Part shown: in pieces, positions 45,296 through 57,967 of the stretch | How the letters are laid out: each line of letters begins with the position of its first letter | Position numbering within the stretch: the stretch's first letter is position 1 | NCBI GenBank assembly: GCA_019400425.1 | Contig: JAFREE010000097.1 | Coordinates: 1-64,000 of the forward strand | Length of the DNA: 64,000 bases | Origin: Hymenochaete sp. R1 | Lineage: Eukaryota > Basidiomycota > Agaricomycetes > Hymenochaetales > Hymenochaetaceae | Direction: 5' to 3' | Position numbers and translations under genes: made by a program | Notes under the pieces: model-generated | What the model was told of the DNA's origin: nothing | Database searches by the model: none | The model's input: only the letters and a program-made list of their open reading frames with translations

Positions 45296-48200
45296 CTCCT
45301 CTCAACCTCAATCCCCACACTCAGTCACACCCCGTCCCAAATCAAAATGTTGGTCAAAACCTAAACGGCACTCCGAACTCGAATCTCAATGCGAACCAAA
45401 GCCAGAACGCGTTACCGTTCCAAAATCCACTGAGCCAACATCCGATGGGTCCCGGTCCTGGGCCAGGGAATGCGGCGAACAGCCAAGGTCAGGGACACCC
45501 ACTCCCACAACCAACACACCAAACGCCGGGGATGGCGAACGCACAGATACAGTCGACACCAGGTGTCGGTGGGCTACATCCACAACATCCACAACATCAG
45601 CACCAGGCGGGAGTTATGGGCGGGTTACCGATGTCAGGGTTGGGTGGACCTGGGCCTCCCGGGCCTCCTGGACAGCAACAACAACAGCATGCGGTAGGCT
45701 CGAGTGCGGGATCGCCTCAGAGGAACGGACATGCGCCAGTGGCGGGGGCGAGGCCGCAGTCTGTTGCGGGAGGGAGGGTCGGCGTTGGTGTTGGTGTGGG
45801 AGGGATGGTAGAGCAGCCCCCGATGCATGGGTTCGTACCTGGGCCTGGACATGGGCCTGGTGGCGGGATGGGCATTGGCGTTGGTGTCGGGATTGGAGGA
45901 GGAGGGAGCCCGTTCCAGATGCGAGCTGCTACCGGGCCGCCAGGAGGACCGAACCCGAACCAGGGCCAACCGCAGCCTCAACCTCAAGCGTCTCAACAGC
46001 AGCAGCAGCAAGCACAACAGGGCGGTGGACACAGTTCTCCATTCGGCGCACAGGGAATGGGGATGGGCGGAGGCAATGGTGGTATGAACGCGCATGGTAA
46101 CATGGGAGGTATGGGTATGGGAGTCGGTGGTGTAGGTGGTGCTGGAGGACGAGTGACGCCCGTATCTGTTGCGCAGAGCCCGATGGCGGGGCTTGGGAGT
46201 TCGCCTGGTGGACCAGGTGTACCGGGACGGTTGGAGAACGCGGGTATGGGGCATGGTGGACACAGTGGACATGGCGGACATGGTATGAATACCGGGATGG
46301 GAGGCATGTCAGGCTTTGGCGGCGTCGGCGTTCATGGACACGCACCCTCACATGCGCCTGGGATGGTCCCCGTACCGATCCCTGCATCCTCACCCGGGGC
46401 CGGCCGATTTCAGACTCCTGCTCAGGAGCTTGCACAACAGCATCAACAGCAGCAGCAGCAACAAAGGGTGAATAGGCAGGGGAGTATCGGTGCCGTTGGA
46501 CCCGGACCAGGGTTCGGAGGAGCGGGAGTAGGACCGCTTGTGGGTGGTGGTGCTCCGCCGAACAGCCACGGACACAGTCAGAACCACGGAGTCAGCCATA
46601 ATCAGCATCAGCATCAGCTCCAGCATGGTATGGGTGTCGGCGTAGGGATGGGTGGAGGACCTGGGTCGGGGCCGTTAGGGACGCCTCAGAGACCACCGAG
46701 TCGCACACCGAGTATTCCGCACCCGCCTTCGGGGGGCATGGCTCCGCCGTTTGGGAACAGCCCCAGACATGTGCAGACGCCTCAGCAAGGACAAGGGCAG
46801 CAGCAAGGACATCCAAGTGCGAATGGAGTGGTTGAGGGGTCGCCGGGTGTGAATCGTCAGGCTTCGCGGACGCCTCAGCAAGGACAGGGACAAGTGCAAC
46901 AAGTGCAAGGACCGATGGGTGCGATTGGGGCTGGGACGCCGATGCTTGCGCAGAAAATGTCGCCCCAGCAACAACACCAACACCAGCAAGCGCTTCAGCA
47001 TCAACAGCACCAACAACAGCTGCTTCACCAACAGCAGCAGCAGCAACAGCACTTTCAACTCCAACAGCAACAGGGGCAGATGCAGAACAGACCGCCTTCA
47101 CAAGCCCAGGTGCATCAGCGGCAGCAGATGCGTCCGCCTTCGGGCCAGGCTCAGCATCAGCCAAGTGTCAGTGCTGGTATCAATGGACATGGGACACCTG
47201 CATTGGGGCACGCGAGACCGCCTTCAGCTTTGGCGCAATCGCATGTGCCAGACCAGACAGGTCCTGGGCAAGGGCAGGCTCAAGGAGGGCAAGGACAACA
47301 ACAACAACCGAATGCGCAACAGCGGCAGCAGACTCCGGTGCAGCAGACCCCGAAAACAAGGGAAACGCAGTTACCGCCGACGCCTAGTAGTGCGAGTGCG
47401 GGAAGCATGAATTCGGGTCAGATGGCGCCGTCGATGGGGAAAGTAAGACATGGCCTGGGGATTCAGCAGCAGATGCCAAATGGGCAGCATCAGCCACAGC
47501 AACAAGGGCCGCCTCAGCCTCAGCAGCCACAGGTGCAGACGCAGCATGGACAACCTGCGGCCGGTATGAATGCGAATGCTGCTCAGGCTCAGCAGCAACA
47601 GCAGTCGCAAGGCCCTCCTGGTCCTTCTGCACAAGCGCAGGGTTTGCAACAGAGGACTGGGATACAGGATGGAGGGAATGCCCCGCCGCCTGGGCCACAG
47701 ATGGGGATGGCTTTCCCTCGTGCGCAGCTGCCGTTTCCTCCCATGTACGCTATCAGCCGCCTATTGTCTTTGAGCGATGCTATGGCGCAGCCCAAAGAAC
47801 CCGTAAGTTTTACGCGCTATCGTTATCAAGCAAGCATTGATTGAGCTTATCATAATCATTTGTCAGCTGTCTCGCGATTACTGGAATGCCATTGTGCATG
47901 ACTTCTTTTCCCCCAAAGCCGCTCTTCAATTCACAGTATGGAAGGACAACCCACAACAAGAAGCAAAACCTTTCGGTGCGTGGAGTAGGTCAATCTCCCC
48001 ATGATTTTTGGTGTTGACTAACCTCCTCCACTTTTTCTCTTGCCCCGATAAAAAAATCTATTCACAGATGTCAGCATGCCCATCCTCTCCCGTTTCTTTC
48101 TCGTGACTTGCGAATCCGGCGTGAGCTCGATGTCGCTCAGTCTATCAGGCGCGACAGAGAAACAGATGGCGGGCGTCCCTCATGCATTCTTTGTTGAGTG

Positions 48201-49495
48201 CCTCAACGCATCATGGACGTTCAACTACACGAATGGATACATCGTCACGCTCCGCGGCCCGCTTACCGCCCTCATCTCCATGCACATCGTCCCCTCGCCC
48301 ATGCCCACCAACGCGAACATGAGCGGAAATCACGTAGTCTTTAAGATCGAAAACATGACCTTCCTCTCGCGCTCGTTCACGCGCGCGCTTAATGTGGAGT
48401 ATATACGTGGTGGGAGGAGCGAGCAGGTACATAGGACGCCGAGGATGATGGCGATGAAATCGGAGCCGGCGCTGGGGATGGGCCCGTCCTCATCTTCGAC
48501 GGCGACGACAATGAAGGGCAGTCCGGAGTCGGTATCGGGGGCGGGGATGAGGGCGTTGGCGGGGAGCAGTACGAGTAGTTCGGCGAGCTCGCCGGGTGAA
48601 GGAGAGGACAAGACTGGTGGTACAAGTACGGGATCGGGAGCTGGGGAGTTGTGGGTGAATTTGACGGATGCGAGTATACCGAGCGAGCCTGTGAATGCGT
48701 TTGGGATCCCACAAGCCACGATGCGGTGTCTTGAGGTACGGGATCTCTCGCTGTGCAATTTTTCCGGGTTGATGCTGACTTCTCGTGTATTTGTAGCTGG
48801 CTGAGAGTGTTGGACACATGTCGGAACTGATCGAGTTCTCGATCAGCCACCACTTAGGCCCGCGAGGTACGTCGTATTGGGCTTGAATTCTTAAGAAACG
48901 TTCGACTGATTTATTTCTGCAAGACTCACTCAAAAACTTCGCGCTCATGCTTCGGGAAAATGGAGCCCAGCTCCAGCATCTCCAACAACCGCACCCTTCT
49001 CATGGATCCGACTCGCATGGTCTGAACGGCGTCACCGCTCCCAGTCCATCCGTAAGTTCTTATTTTTAAATCGTTGATACAAATTGCCATGTCCAGTGCT
49101 AATCATCTCATCTGTTGTCCTTCCAGGCTCAAGGGCCACAACCCACGAACGGCCCTCAGCCAGACAGCAAAGACGCCCTCTCCGCCAACGCCAACGCCTC
49201 CCCTGCCATCGCCTCTGCCTCCACGCCTGCCTCCGTCCAACAAGCCCCAACACCAAATAACGTGCCCATGTCCGCCGGTCTCGGCTCCGGCCCTGCACCC
49301 AATTCCACGTCGGGAGGAGGAATGGGACCGGGGCAGACGTCGACGAGCTCGACGCCTAGGGTGAGCCATGCGAATTTGAAGAGGAAGGCGGGTGACACGA
49401 GTTCGCCGACGACGGAGCATCATCCAGCGCCCCCCACGAAGAGGACACAGCGGAAGAGGAGTTTGAAGAATCAGAATCAGAATCAGCAGAGCTAG
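43439..49495 (+). CDS. LIM-domain-binding-type co-regulator (Adn1/PtaB-like), Gln/Gly/Pro-rich
   Basis: A giant protein of roughly 1,800 residues. The first 1,400 or so are low complexity (poly-Gln, Gly-Met, His-Gln, Pro), split by one intron at about 44098-44197. The folded part starts at PFPPMYAISRLLSLSDAMAQ (about 47725) and, over three more introns, continues LSRDYWNAIVHDFFSPKAAL, QFTVWKDNPQQEAKPF, MPILSRFFLVTCESGVSSMS, FVECLNASWTFNYTNGYIV and VVFKIENMTFLSRSF. That is the LDB1/Chip/Adn1 fold, which bridges transcription factors (in fungi, Flo8-type partners). Exons encoding ESVGHMSELIEFSISHHLGP and LKNFALMLRENGAQLQHL add a C-terminal helix, then a basic tail with KRKAG and KRTQRKRS. The family call rests on the LDB core; partner and role are inference. 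Confidence 0.87.
45253..45294 (+). repeat. CAG array encoding poly-Gln
   Basis: Fourteen consecutive Gln codons, almost all CAG, in frame within the LIM-binding gene. It is a slippage-prone tract and likely length-polymorphic. Confidence 0.9.
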
Positions 49496-50804
49496 TCTTT
49501 GCTGTTGAGCCTGATTTCCTTCTACTTCTTTTTTACGTGCTTTCGCTCTTTTGTGTGTATCCTCGCGCTGTATGACTCATGACTGCTCCCCCCTTCTATT
49601 TCGATTCGACTGATTCGATCCATGTAACTCCCGGCTCCCATTCTCACCCAAAAACCCTGCCTACCCACGTTTTCGCTCTTCATGTTGCATCTCCTTTCCT
49701 TCCCCCCATCCCACAGATTGCTTTCGGTCGCCTTTCACTCACCTCTATCCAGCGCAAAAAGGATCCCCTTCTCGCCCTTTCCATTTCTCCCTCGTATTTC
49801 GTATCGTACCCTATAGATTGTATGCATACCGCTGAAGGTCCCATCGACACCTAACCTATTCTTCATTCCTCTTCACAACTCCATCCTTCCGGCACCATTT
49901 CGTTCATGCCCTTTCGATTTATTTTATGGCTTTGCGTTGTGTTTTCTCATTCCACGGTCCCCCCCCCCCTTTTTTTTCCCCTTACAAACACAAAAGCCCC
50001 TCTCGTCGTTTCGGTTCTTCGGCTGTCCCTTTTTTTCATTCGAAAATTTCTCTCGATTTCTTCACGACCAGCAGAATTCTTTCGTGTCCCAGTAGTTCCG
50101 TCCATTCTTCTTTTTTCTTGCAACAACCCCTCTCGCCTTCTTCTTTATTAAGTTTTAAGGAACGCATCGCTATTTTCTTGTTTTGTCTTTTTCTCGTCTT
50201 TCAGTTTCGTTATCGTCTTTTTCTTTCTCTTTCTTTTTTCTCCTCGTTTCATCTCGTGTCATGCATCTCATGTAACTTTACTTTATATTCCGCTTGTCTA
50301 GTGCACCTCCCGTCGGCATGAGGGAAAACCAAAAGAATATATACCGCGACCGCTACCGGAACTGAAACTGAAACTGATATCGATTGATGTATGATGCTTG
50401 ACGCATGAGGACGACTTGGTTGGGTCGTGAGCTTCATGCTATGTCATGCGATTTATGGCGAGTAATGAGATACCGAGCAACCGAAACCCGAGGTAGACCC
50501 TAGAATCCTGTCCTCAAGAAAGAAAGACGAACTCGGTTTTGAACTGAGCTATAAATAGTTCCCGCAGGGTTCGACCCTGCGCTTCCCAACATCACCCAGC
50601 GGCAGGTTTCAGAAAGAGAATCGTTAGCGAGGCGAGCAGAAGGAGTAGCCGCTAAATTCAATCACATGGAAATGGGCAGAGCAAGTTCCGGGAAATCCGT
50701 CCCGCGTCCAACAAACAAACTAGGAGTCTCCGAATCAACATTTTCCTCCTCAACCACGACCATCGTAATTCTCTACTCACGCTCTCCACGAAATATTTGA
50801 TACT
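49496..50804. other. Intergenic, LIM-binding gene to acyl-CoA dehydrogenase
   Basis: About 1.3 kb, CT-rich with C- and T-runs near 49960-49980. Two perfect or near-perfect hairpins that look like parts of a tRNA lie at 50532-50548 and 50563-50581, but a whole tRNA cannot be folded. No gene supported. Confidence 0.5.
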
Positions 50805-52613
50805 ATGCTTCGCAGAGCTTCAAGGTTGAATGGTCTGGCTAGAACTGCTGCCAGCAGCCATCGGAATGTAGCGTATGTCTTGCGTCTCGTTGACCGTCGT
50901 GAATACATAGAGTAGCATACTCACTGGTAATTCGTCCATTTTAGAGCACGAACCTTTAACCTTGCTTACGCGTATAAAGCACGGGCATTCTCTTCTTCGA
51001 GGTCTGCTAGGTCAGAGTCGTCTGTGCTGAATTCTTTGGATACGTTCACGGAGGAAGAACTTATGTTACAAGAGTCCGGTACGTGTCTTTGTTGGATGTG
51101 ATTCGTTGAATAGGCCACTTATATGTCGCTATATGGTATTGAACACGTAGTGAGAAGGTTTGCAGAGGATGTGGTTGCCCCGAAGGTGCGAGAAATGGAT
51201 GAGAAAGAGATGATGGACCCGGAAATCATCAAGGGGTTGTACGAGCAAGGGGTACGTTCCCCGACTTTCCTCTAAAGCACCCTATGCAGCCAAACTAACT
51301 ATTCCGTCTTGTTTCTTCATGCAATAGCTCATGGGAATCGAGACGCCAGAAGAATACGGCGGTGCGAACTGTTCATTCACTTCTGCCATCATTGCAATCG
51401 AGGAGCTCGCCAAAGTGGATCCGTCCGTGTCCGTGTTATGTGATGTGCACAATACGCTCGTAAACACGATATTCCGCACACACGGAACGCCTGAGCAAAA
51501 GGAGAAATACCTGAATATGCTAAGTAGCGGGAGTGTGAGTCCTTGGGAAGTGGTCGTGGGGCCGTATGCTAAAATGAGAAACAGGTTGGATCCTTCTGCT
51601 TGTCGGAGCCTGCTTCAGGGTCAGATGCGTTTGCCCTCCAGACACGAGCGAAGAAAGTTGGAGATAAATGGATCATCAACGGGTCAAAAATGTGGATCAC
51701 CAACTCATACGAAGCTGACGTTTTCCTAATATTTGCTAACGTGCGTGTTTATTTTTCAACTTCGCTTCTTTACACTTAATTTTGTAATCAGGCGGACCCG
51801 AGTAAAGGCTATAAAGGTATCACTTGCTTCGCAGCTACGAAGGATATGGGAATCCAGATCGCGAAGAAAGAGCAGAAATTGGGGATCCGTGCATCGTCGA
51901 CCTGTACACTTAACTTTGATGACCTTGAAATCCCAGAAGGGAATGTCATAGGTGGAGTCGGGAAAGGATACAAAGTAAGCACACTCTAGTTCATCTACGT
52001 GATCTTCACGTTTACCCGAATGCGAGATTGCAATCGAATGCTTAAACGAAGGTACATATGCACCTCTCATTTAAATACAGGATAGTTTGGAGAAACTGAC
52101 GCAAAAAATCCCACCCCACAGGTCGTATCGGTATCGCCGCCCAAATGATCGGCCTCGCCCAAGGCGCTTTCAACAAAGCCGTCCCGTACACTTACCAACG
52201 CACCCAGTTCGGCCAGCCCATCGGCACCTTCCAAGGGCTCTCCTTCCAAATCGCCGACGCCGCGACAGAGATCGCCGCCGCGCGTCTATTGACGTACAAC
52301 GCTGCGAGGCGGAGGGAGGAAGGGCGGGAGTTCGTGAAGGAGGCGGCGATGGCGAAGCTGTATGCGAGTCGGGTTGCGCAGAGCGTTAGTGGTGGGGCGG
52401 TGGAGTGGTGTGGGGGCGTTGGGTTCACGAGAGAGACGGGGATTGAAAAGTATTGGAGGGATTCGAAGATTGTGAGTTGTTTTTTCTCCTTTATTGCTTT
52501 TCTTTGAGGATGGCGTACTGATAGGTATTTATGACTAGGGCGCCATTTACGAAGGGACGTCGAATATCCAACTACAGACCATCGCGAGGCTCATCCAGAA
52601 GGAATACTCATAA
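50805..52613 (+). CDS. ACADSB: Short/branched-chain acyl-CoA dehydrogenase, mitochondrial
   Basis: A flavoprotein oxidising 2-methyl-branched or short acyl-CoAs in the mitochondrial matrix. The N-terminus [20 protein letters not shown] is a basic amphipathic targeting peptide. After several introns the alpha domain reads [20 protein letters not shown], then [20 protein letters not shown]. The family signature [19 protein letters not shown] follows the intron at 51536-51584. [64 protein letters not shown] and [17 protein letters not shown] match the beta and C-terminal alpha domains. The catalytic-base region reads [19 protein letters not shown]. It ends QKEYS at about the usual 420 residues. 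Confidence 0.94.
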
Positions 52614-52860
52614 ACGCATACATCCACCACTTTCATTTGTACAATACTTGTATACAGTCACTGCATCGCAAATCGGAACACATTTTCCTTTTTATCGTCT
52701 CTGAGGAAGTCTGTTTCGCACACAGCATAAAGCCGTTCCAAAATCCGGAGAACGGAGAAAGTGTCACGGTGAGAGCTGGGGATGCATTCGGAAGCAAGTC
52801 GCGCTATAATCTTTATTCTACATTACGCATAAGCACCCAAAAAAGAAGTTGCCCGTATCA

Positions 52861-54446
52861 TTAGATATTACGAAGACGAAGTCCGTGCCTCCTGCTCCTG
52901 TTGCCTCTTATTATTATGCAACACCATAAGTAAGCCCTCGTAGACCGCCCAGCCGATGACGGAGCTCAGGACTTTGCGCGACACGCGGAGACCGACGCCG
53001 TCGAAGAAACCTGCGAGGCCGCGGTGCTGCGTTACAGACAACCAATGAAGTTAATGTTTAGCTTGGGAAACGAGAAAAAAAGGGGGCGAAAAGGGGTAAC
53101 TTACAGCCCAAATGGTTTGGACCGTTCGTGTGAGCCCATGATACCTGTCTTCTTGGCGGACTTGAACTTTTGTCTGGATGTAGAGATGGGGGAGTCAGTA
53201 TGCCAGAAGATGATGAAGAGAGAACGGGTCTTACTTTGATGACGTCGAACGGGTGGGTGGCTAGTGTTGCGATGGCCCCTGCGCCTGCTGCTGATGCTGT
53301 ATGCACGGCGGTGGATGAGAGGAGGCTCGTGGATCCCGTTACGTTCGCTAAACATATTAAGGATCAGGATCAGCCACACCTTTCTTTTCATCTCAGAAAG
53401 ACAGAAAAGGTGAATGGACTATTGCCTATGAGTACGCACATGTAGACCTCTTGATCCCTTCGTAGAACGCTACGAAAAGACCGGCATACGGGGCGTCACG
53501 CATCGCGGAGGGGAGGAAACCTTTGAAGAGTTCTTGTGGGCCGGCGCGAACGATGGATGCTAACGCAGTCGGAAAGCTGTTGTATTGGGAATTGTATATG
53601 TTGCTCTGGCAGAGGGTGAAAGGTAATTAGTTCATTGGAACAAACGAAAAGCGAGATTTAGATTATTTGGTGGGTGAACAACTTACCTCGAACCGAGCTT
53701 TCAATACCGAGAATGGGTTCAACATGAACCCGACGGAAACGCGTGTTAGAGCTCCCGCGAGCAGGTTTCCTTGAGTGGTCAGCTTAGGCAAGACAGACTG
53801 CGAGTGTTTCGCCTCCCCCACCCCCGCTTCGTTCGGATTCACGTTTGTCATTAGTAATGTAGGGGGAGGACTGTTCACGAAATACGCGGAGCGGGCCATG
53901 ATGGTGCGGACTTGTGTTAAAGAAGTCATATAGAGCGCGACGCCTGGGACGTTCCTGTGTTCATACGGAGAACAACGACCATGCAATTAGCTTCAGCTTT
54001 ATCTTAGATGAATATTAACTCTGCCTCGAGCGTAGACTTGCCTGAAGAGCGAAGGGACCGTCCCGCGCCATAAGCCTGTTACGCCCTCTCCCGAAACAAC
54101 ATCCCGAGCGACTTTGAGTGTACTTGCTCTCTGTCTTTAGAAAAAGAAGGTCGAGTTTAACGCGTTTGAGCTGGATACGAGGACAGTGATTACATACTTT
54201 GAGTCCGTCAAGCCGTCTCTCTGCTGTACGCGAGTTTTCAAGAGGTCGACTAAGAATAGAAAGTGAGCTCAAAGCTGCAGGGAGGCTAGTGTGTGCAGAA
54301 GGCTGCAACGTTAACATACACGGCTGCAGGAAAACGGTCGAAGCGAGCCCCGAGAGACCACCTTCAGTAACGGTATCAACGCTGTCTTCCCATTGATGAT
54401 ATGAAGATTTAAAGGACGTTACCTGACAACAGATGTTGCCCGACAT
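52861..54446 (-). CDS. HEM25: Mitochondrial glycine carrier (Hem25/SLC25A38-like)
   Basis: An inner-membrane carrier importing glycine for haem synthesis. Read leftwards over many exons, it shows three mitochondrial-carrier repeats with their PxD/S-xx-K/R signatures: QPFDLLKTRVQQ (joined across the intron at about 54255-54335), NPFSVLKARFE (about 53690-53725) and HPFDVIKTKVQ (joined across the intron near 53177-53234). The pieces GNLLAGALTRVSVGFMLNPF, SIVRAGPQELFKGFLPSAMR and DAPYAGLFVAFYEGIK match Hem25/SLC25A38 closely. The last exon gives RGLAGFFDGVGLRVSRKVLS. The start MSGNICCQ at 54446 is the only plausible ATG before the first repeat. Between repeats 1 and 2 there is an insert (VNSPPPTLLMTNVNPNEAG) longer than in animals. 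Confidence 0.9.
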
Positions 54447-54652
54447 CGTTCATAGATAGTGGTGAGAAAGTGAGAGTTGAAGTCAGAGAAGCCGCAGCCG
54501 CGAACTGCTTCCTCCTCTCCTCTTCTGTCACTGACCACCACCACCATCCAGTCATCCGCAGGCAATCATCTCTTCCTTCACCTACTCAATCTCAAAAGAT
54601 CCTTGCCTCAACCCCATATAGTCCAGAAAGAATAAATAAACATTTAAACAAA
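54447..54652. promoter_or_regulatory. Bidirectional promoter HEM25 / SPT4
   Basis: Only 206 bases separate two divergent start codons, so the two genes must share regulatory DNA. No named motif was recognised; an AATAAATAAACA A-rich stretch precedes SPT4. Confidence 0.55.
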
Positions 54653-55082
54653 ATGGCCGAAGCACCCGCAACGGCCCCCATCCCCTCCAACGCCCGCGCC
54701 CGCCAGCTGCGCGCTTGTCTCCTCTGCTCCATCGTCCAAGCCCCCGGTGACTTCAAGCGCAACGGGTGTCCAAATTGCGAGGAGATCATGCAGATGAAGG
54801 GTAGCCAGGACCGCGTGGCGAGCTGCACGACGACGCATTTCGAGGGGGTGATCGCGCTGGTGGATAACGAGAGCTGGGTGGGGAGGTGGCAGAGGACTGG
54901 TATGTTGTTCTCGTTTTTGAGGTTGTTGGTTGATAGAAATATGCTTATGATGGGGTAAAGCGAAGTACGTTAGAGGGATGTACGCTGTACGCGTCAAGGG
55001 ACGCATCCCGGACGACGTCGAACAAGAGCTCTCTGAACGAGGCATTAGGTATCGACCACGAGATGGAACGGACATGGACTAA
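54653..55082 (+). CDS. SPT4: Transcription elongation factor SPT4
   Basis: The small subunit of the Spt4-Spt5 (DSIF) complex riding on RNA polymerase II. It has two exons; the first has the zinc ribbon with Cys pairs RACLLC and CPNC separated by 15 residues (RARQLRACLLC, FKRNGCPNCEEI), then FEGVIALVDNESWVGRWQ. An intron at about 54900-54958 joins T to AKYVRGMYAVRVKGRIPDDV, which pairs with Spt5's NGN domain. It ends GTDMD at about 125 residues, the family's normal size. Start ATG at 54653. Confidence 0.95.
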
Positions 55083-55370
55083 AACTACGCATGCCTTCAT
55101 GTCGTGTCTTTTCAATCCACTTGCGACGACCTTCCTTCTCATGGTCTCATCGCTTTATAACTCATACTCGATCCTTACTCACTATGTACGACTATCTCTG
55201 ATTTCCATTCACGCATTACAGCTTATGAATAGGTATACACAATGCGCGAGATTAGACTGCTGTGAAGTCATTACCTATCTATACAAAGCAATCCTTAACA
55301 AAGGGGTATCACGAACGAGCCGATATGCGTACACAGATGAAGATTGTACTATCTATTGCTGTTCATAAGG

Positions 55371-57967
55371 CTACAGAAGCTCGTGCAAGACACGGTCGTA
55401 TTGGTGGGGAAGGTGCGAGCTTATGAAGCAGCGGTCATCAGTTTCAATTGTTGGGGTAGAGACGGAAGGCGCACCTCAACATATCCCTCGCAAAGATCAT
55501 CTGCCCAAACATCTTCTCGACGTCTTGCACCTCGAACAGTCTGACCTTGTTCCCACCAGAGCAAGAGTTCGAAGGAGAGGAAGAGGAAGTTTGATGAGAC
55601 GGATGCAGATCACCATCTCTGACGGCCCAGAGGACTCGGCCAGGCGGAAAAAGATCAGCCATGACCATATTGGCTTCGAGCGTCTTACGAACAGAAAGGA
55701 ACTATTTCAAAGCAGCGATTAGTTTTAGGAAAATCAAAGGGGAAGCAAGAGCAGCAAAACACGAACCCAATCAGGATCCTCCGCACTCCCATATCCCGCT
55801 CGCCACTTCATCGCTCTCTTCGTCACCGCCGCGTACCCTTCAGATCTACTCCCGCCTTGACCTTTGTTCGCCTCGCATAACCAAGCCGCAACGCGGTTCA
55901 TGTCGCGCACGGATCCGAGTGAAAGGCGCGAGACGACGTCATGGCCATATGTGAAGGACGTTATAAGTTTGCGGGAGAGGACGGAAAGGGAGGGGGACAC
56001 CAGGCAGCTATACAGAGCGTGAAAAGTAAGCGAAGGGAACAAGAATGGGTGGGGATAGTGCTTACGGGGGTGCGAAGATGTACGCGGAAACGCGTCGACC
56101 GACTGGCAGCCCACTTGACGGCACCGTTAGGCAAGTCTCCGGATTTGCCCAGATCTGCAATAAATCCGCGAGCGTCAATATTCTATAACCCATTGGATAA
56201 GTCTCCGTTACTTACTAAAGCTAAAAGCGCTGCGACGCCTGCCCCGAGACTATGCCCAGTCAAAACGAGCTCGTACCCTCTATTCCTATACAAGGCCTGC
56301 TGAACCGCAAGATGCACGGGCTTGCCCTTCTCGCCCATCACGCGAGCCATACGGAGCATCCCACTATGGACGGAGTAGATCTCCCTACCGTCATCCGTGA
56401 AGGACGTCGTTGAGGCCATTCTAGGGAGCCGCCGGCTCGCGCGTGGGGAGGGTGGTGGTATCGGTTTCGAAGGGAAAGGTAGTGAGCCAGGCATGGGCAC
56501 CGAGTTTACTTCTTCCCTGTTCTCATCTAGTTGAGCTTGAGGTTCAGCCCAGACTTCTTCTAATGGATCTTCGGAAGTCGCAGGTAGGAACGGCGCTGGG
56601 TCACAGGTCAAGTCCACAGCCAGCTCATTCAGCGACATCGTCCCTCGGAATACCAACACAACCTGCCTCCGCCCATGGTCCGTCAGGACCCAATACCGTG
56701 GCATACAGCGTTCCGCACCAATTATGGCTGTCATAGGCTTATCTTCGCTCACGGAGATATTCCTTCGCCGTTTCTTCTTATGTTTTGACTCACGAACTGT
56801 AGCAGGAGTAAAAGCGTAGCCCTCGAAAATTTCTTGGTCGTGTCTGCCGAGGAGTACATTCCACCAAGAATATTTGGGCGCGGACGGGTCTGAGCCATTT
56901 GGGGGAGGGGGAGCTGGATTGGAAGCCGTGGAGTAAGCTTCGCGCTCGGATGCATCGACGGCATCTGCGAGGGCGTTTTCCTCTGGTGTTTGGGTGTTGT
57001 CGTGTAAGGGGTTGGGTATCGTTGGTAATGGTGAAGGAGGAGGCGGGGTGAAAGATACACCGAAGAAAATGAGTCCTGCACCTCCGTATCCAGCAAGGAC
57101 CATCTTGGATAGGCGTCGAAGGTTAGACTTCAGTCTTGACTGGGACATATGGTCCATGGTCCGTGTCCGAAGCTGAGCCGTCGCCGGGCGCAGCGTCGCA
57201 CTTGGAGATGGGACATCCTCGATTTCAGCGGTTATTATTTGACCAACATCGATAGGGTTCAAATCGCTCGTGATTCGTATGCGAGATTCTCTTCGTTCCC
57301 TTATATCTGACAAGTCGTCCTCAATATCATCCACGTCCAGCTCTTTCAATACCTTGAACCAGCATCGCTCCTTCCATTCATGCGTCACGCCCTGCAAAGC
57401 ACCCCACGCGACCAAAGCTTTCGCGACCTCTGAGATGCTATATCTTTCCTGGGGAAGCTGTTCCCATAGCGCAGGCTCGTTCCATTCGCGCTTGACAAGC
57501 GCGGCGAACGACGCGAGCGAAAACGAGGCTTCATCACTCCCCGGGAAGATGGCACTAAGGACATCAATTGAGGATTCGGCTGCCACAAGTGAGGTCGAAG
57601 TAATCGTTTCGCCAATAAGAATAGGAGCTAAGGTAGCTTGCTCTGCGAGACTAAAGACAATAGATACTGCATTGAATGAGCAATAAGCAGAACACGTTGA
57701 ATAGTGGTACTCTCACCAGCTCCCCCAAGGAACGGTCCGACCCCGAATGGATAACCCGCAATTCCAACTACAGTACTCGTCAACCCTCTGGCAATACCGA
57801 ACTTTTCCGATCAAAGATGATACAAAGTCAGCGACCAGGGAGAAGGTTACGTTGAGAAGACTCACGCCAAACTTCGTCCCGAATTTTGCGGCCGAGAAGC
57901 CTGCAGAGGTGACCGTAGAGGCAACATTTATTCCCGTGCGCGAGTAGCTCTCCCATTTAGACATCAT
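55371..57967 (-). CDS. Class 3 lipase (sn1-specific diacylglycerol lipase-like)
   Basis: A serine hydrolase of the DAGL/lipase-3 family. The start MMSKWESYSRTGINVAS at 57967 leads into small-residue and hydrophobic segments (GLTSTVVGIAGYPFGVGPFL, then SIVFSLAEQATLAPILIGE) that may associate with membrane. The middle is a charged regulatory region. The lipase core shows VLVFRGTMSLNELAVDLTCD and the nucleophile elbow ELVLTGHSLGAGVAALLAL (about 56225-56282), with Ser in GHSLG. Downstream exons give SFTYGHDVVSRLSLGSVRDM (the conserved DVVSRLS segment with the likely catalytic Asp) and VLWAVRDGDLHP. The last short exon, SHLPHQYDRVLHELL, supplies the HxPxxY-type end with a likely catalytic His. About 780 residues in all. 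Confidence 0.87.

Noticed and set aside
45061..47410. Many Leu-, Arg- or His-rich frames opposite or out of phase with the LIM-binding gene
   Set aside because: They are translations of CAG/GGN repeats in other frames (poly-Leu, poly-Ser) and have no independent support.
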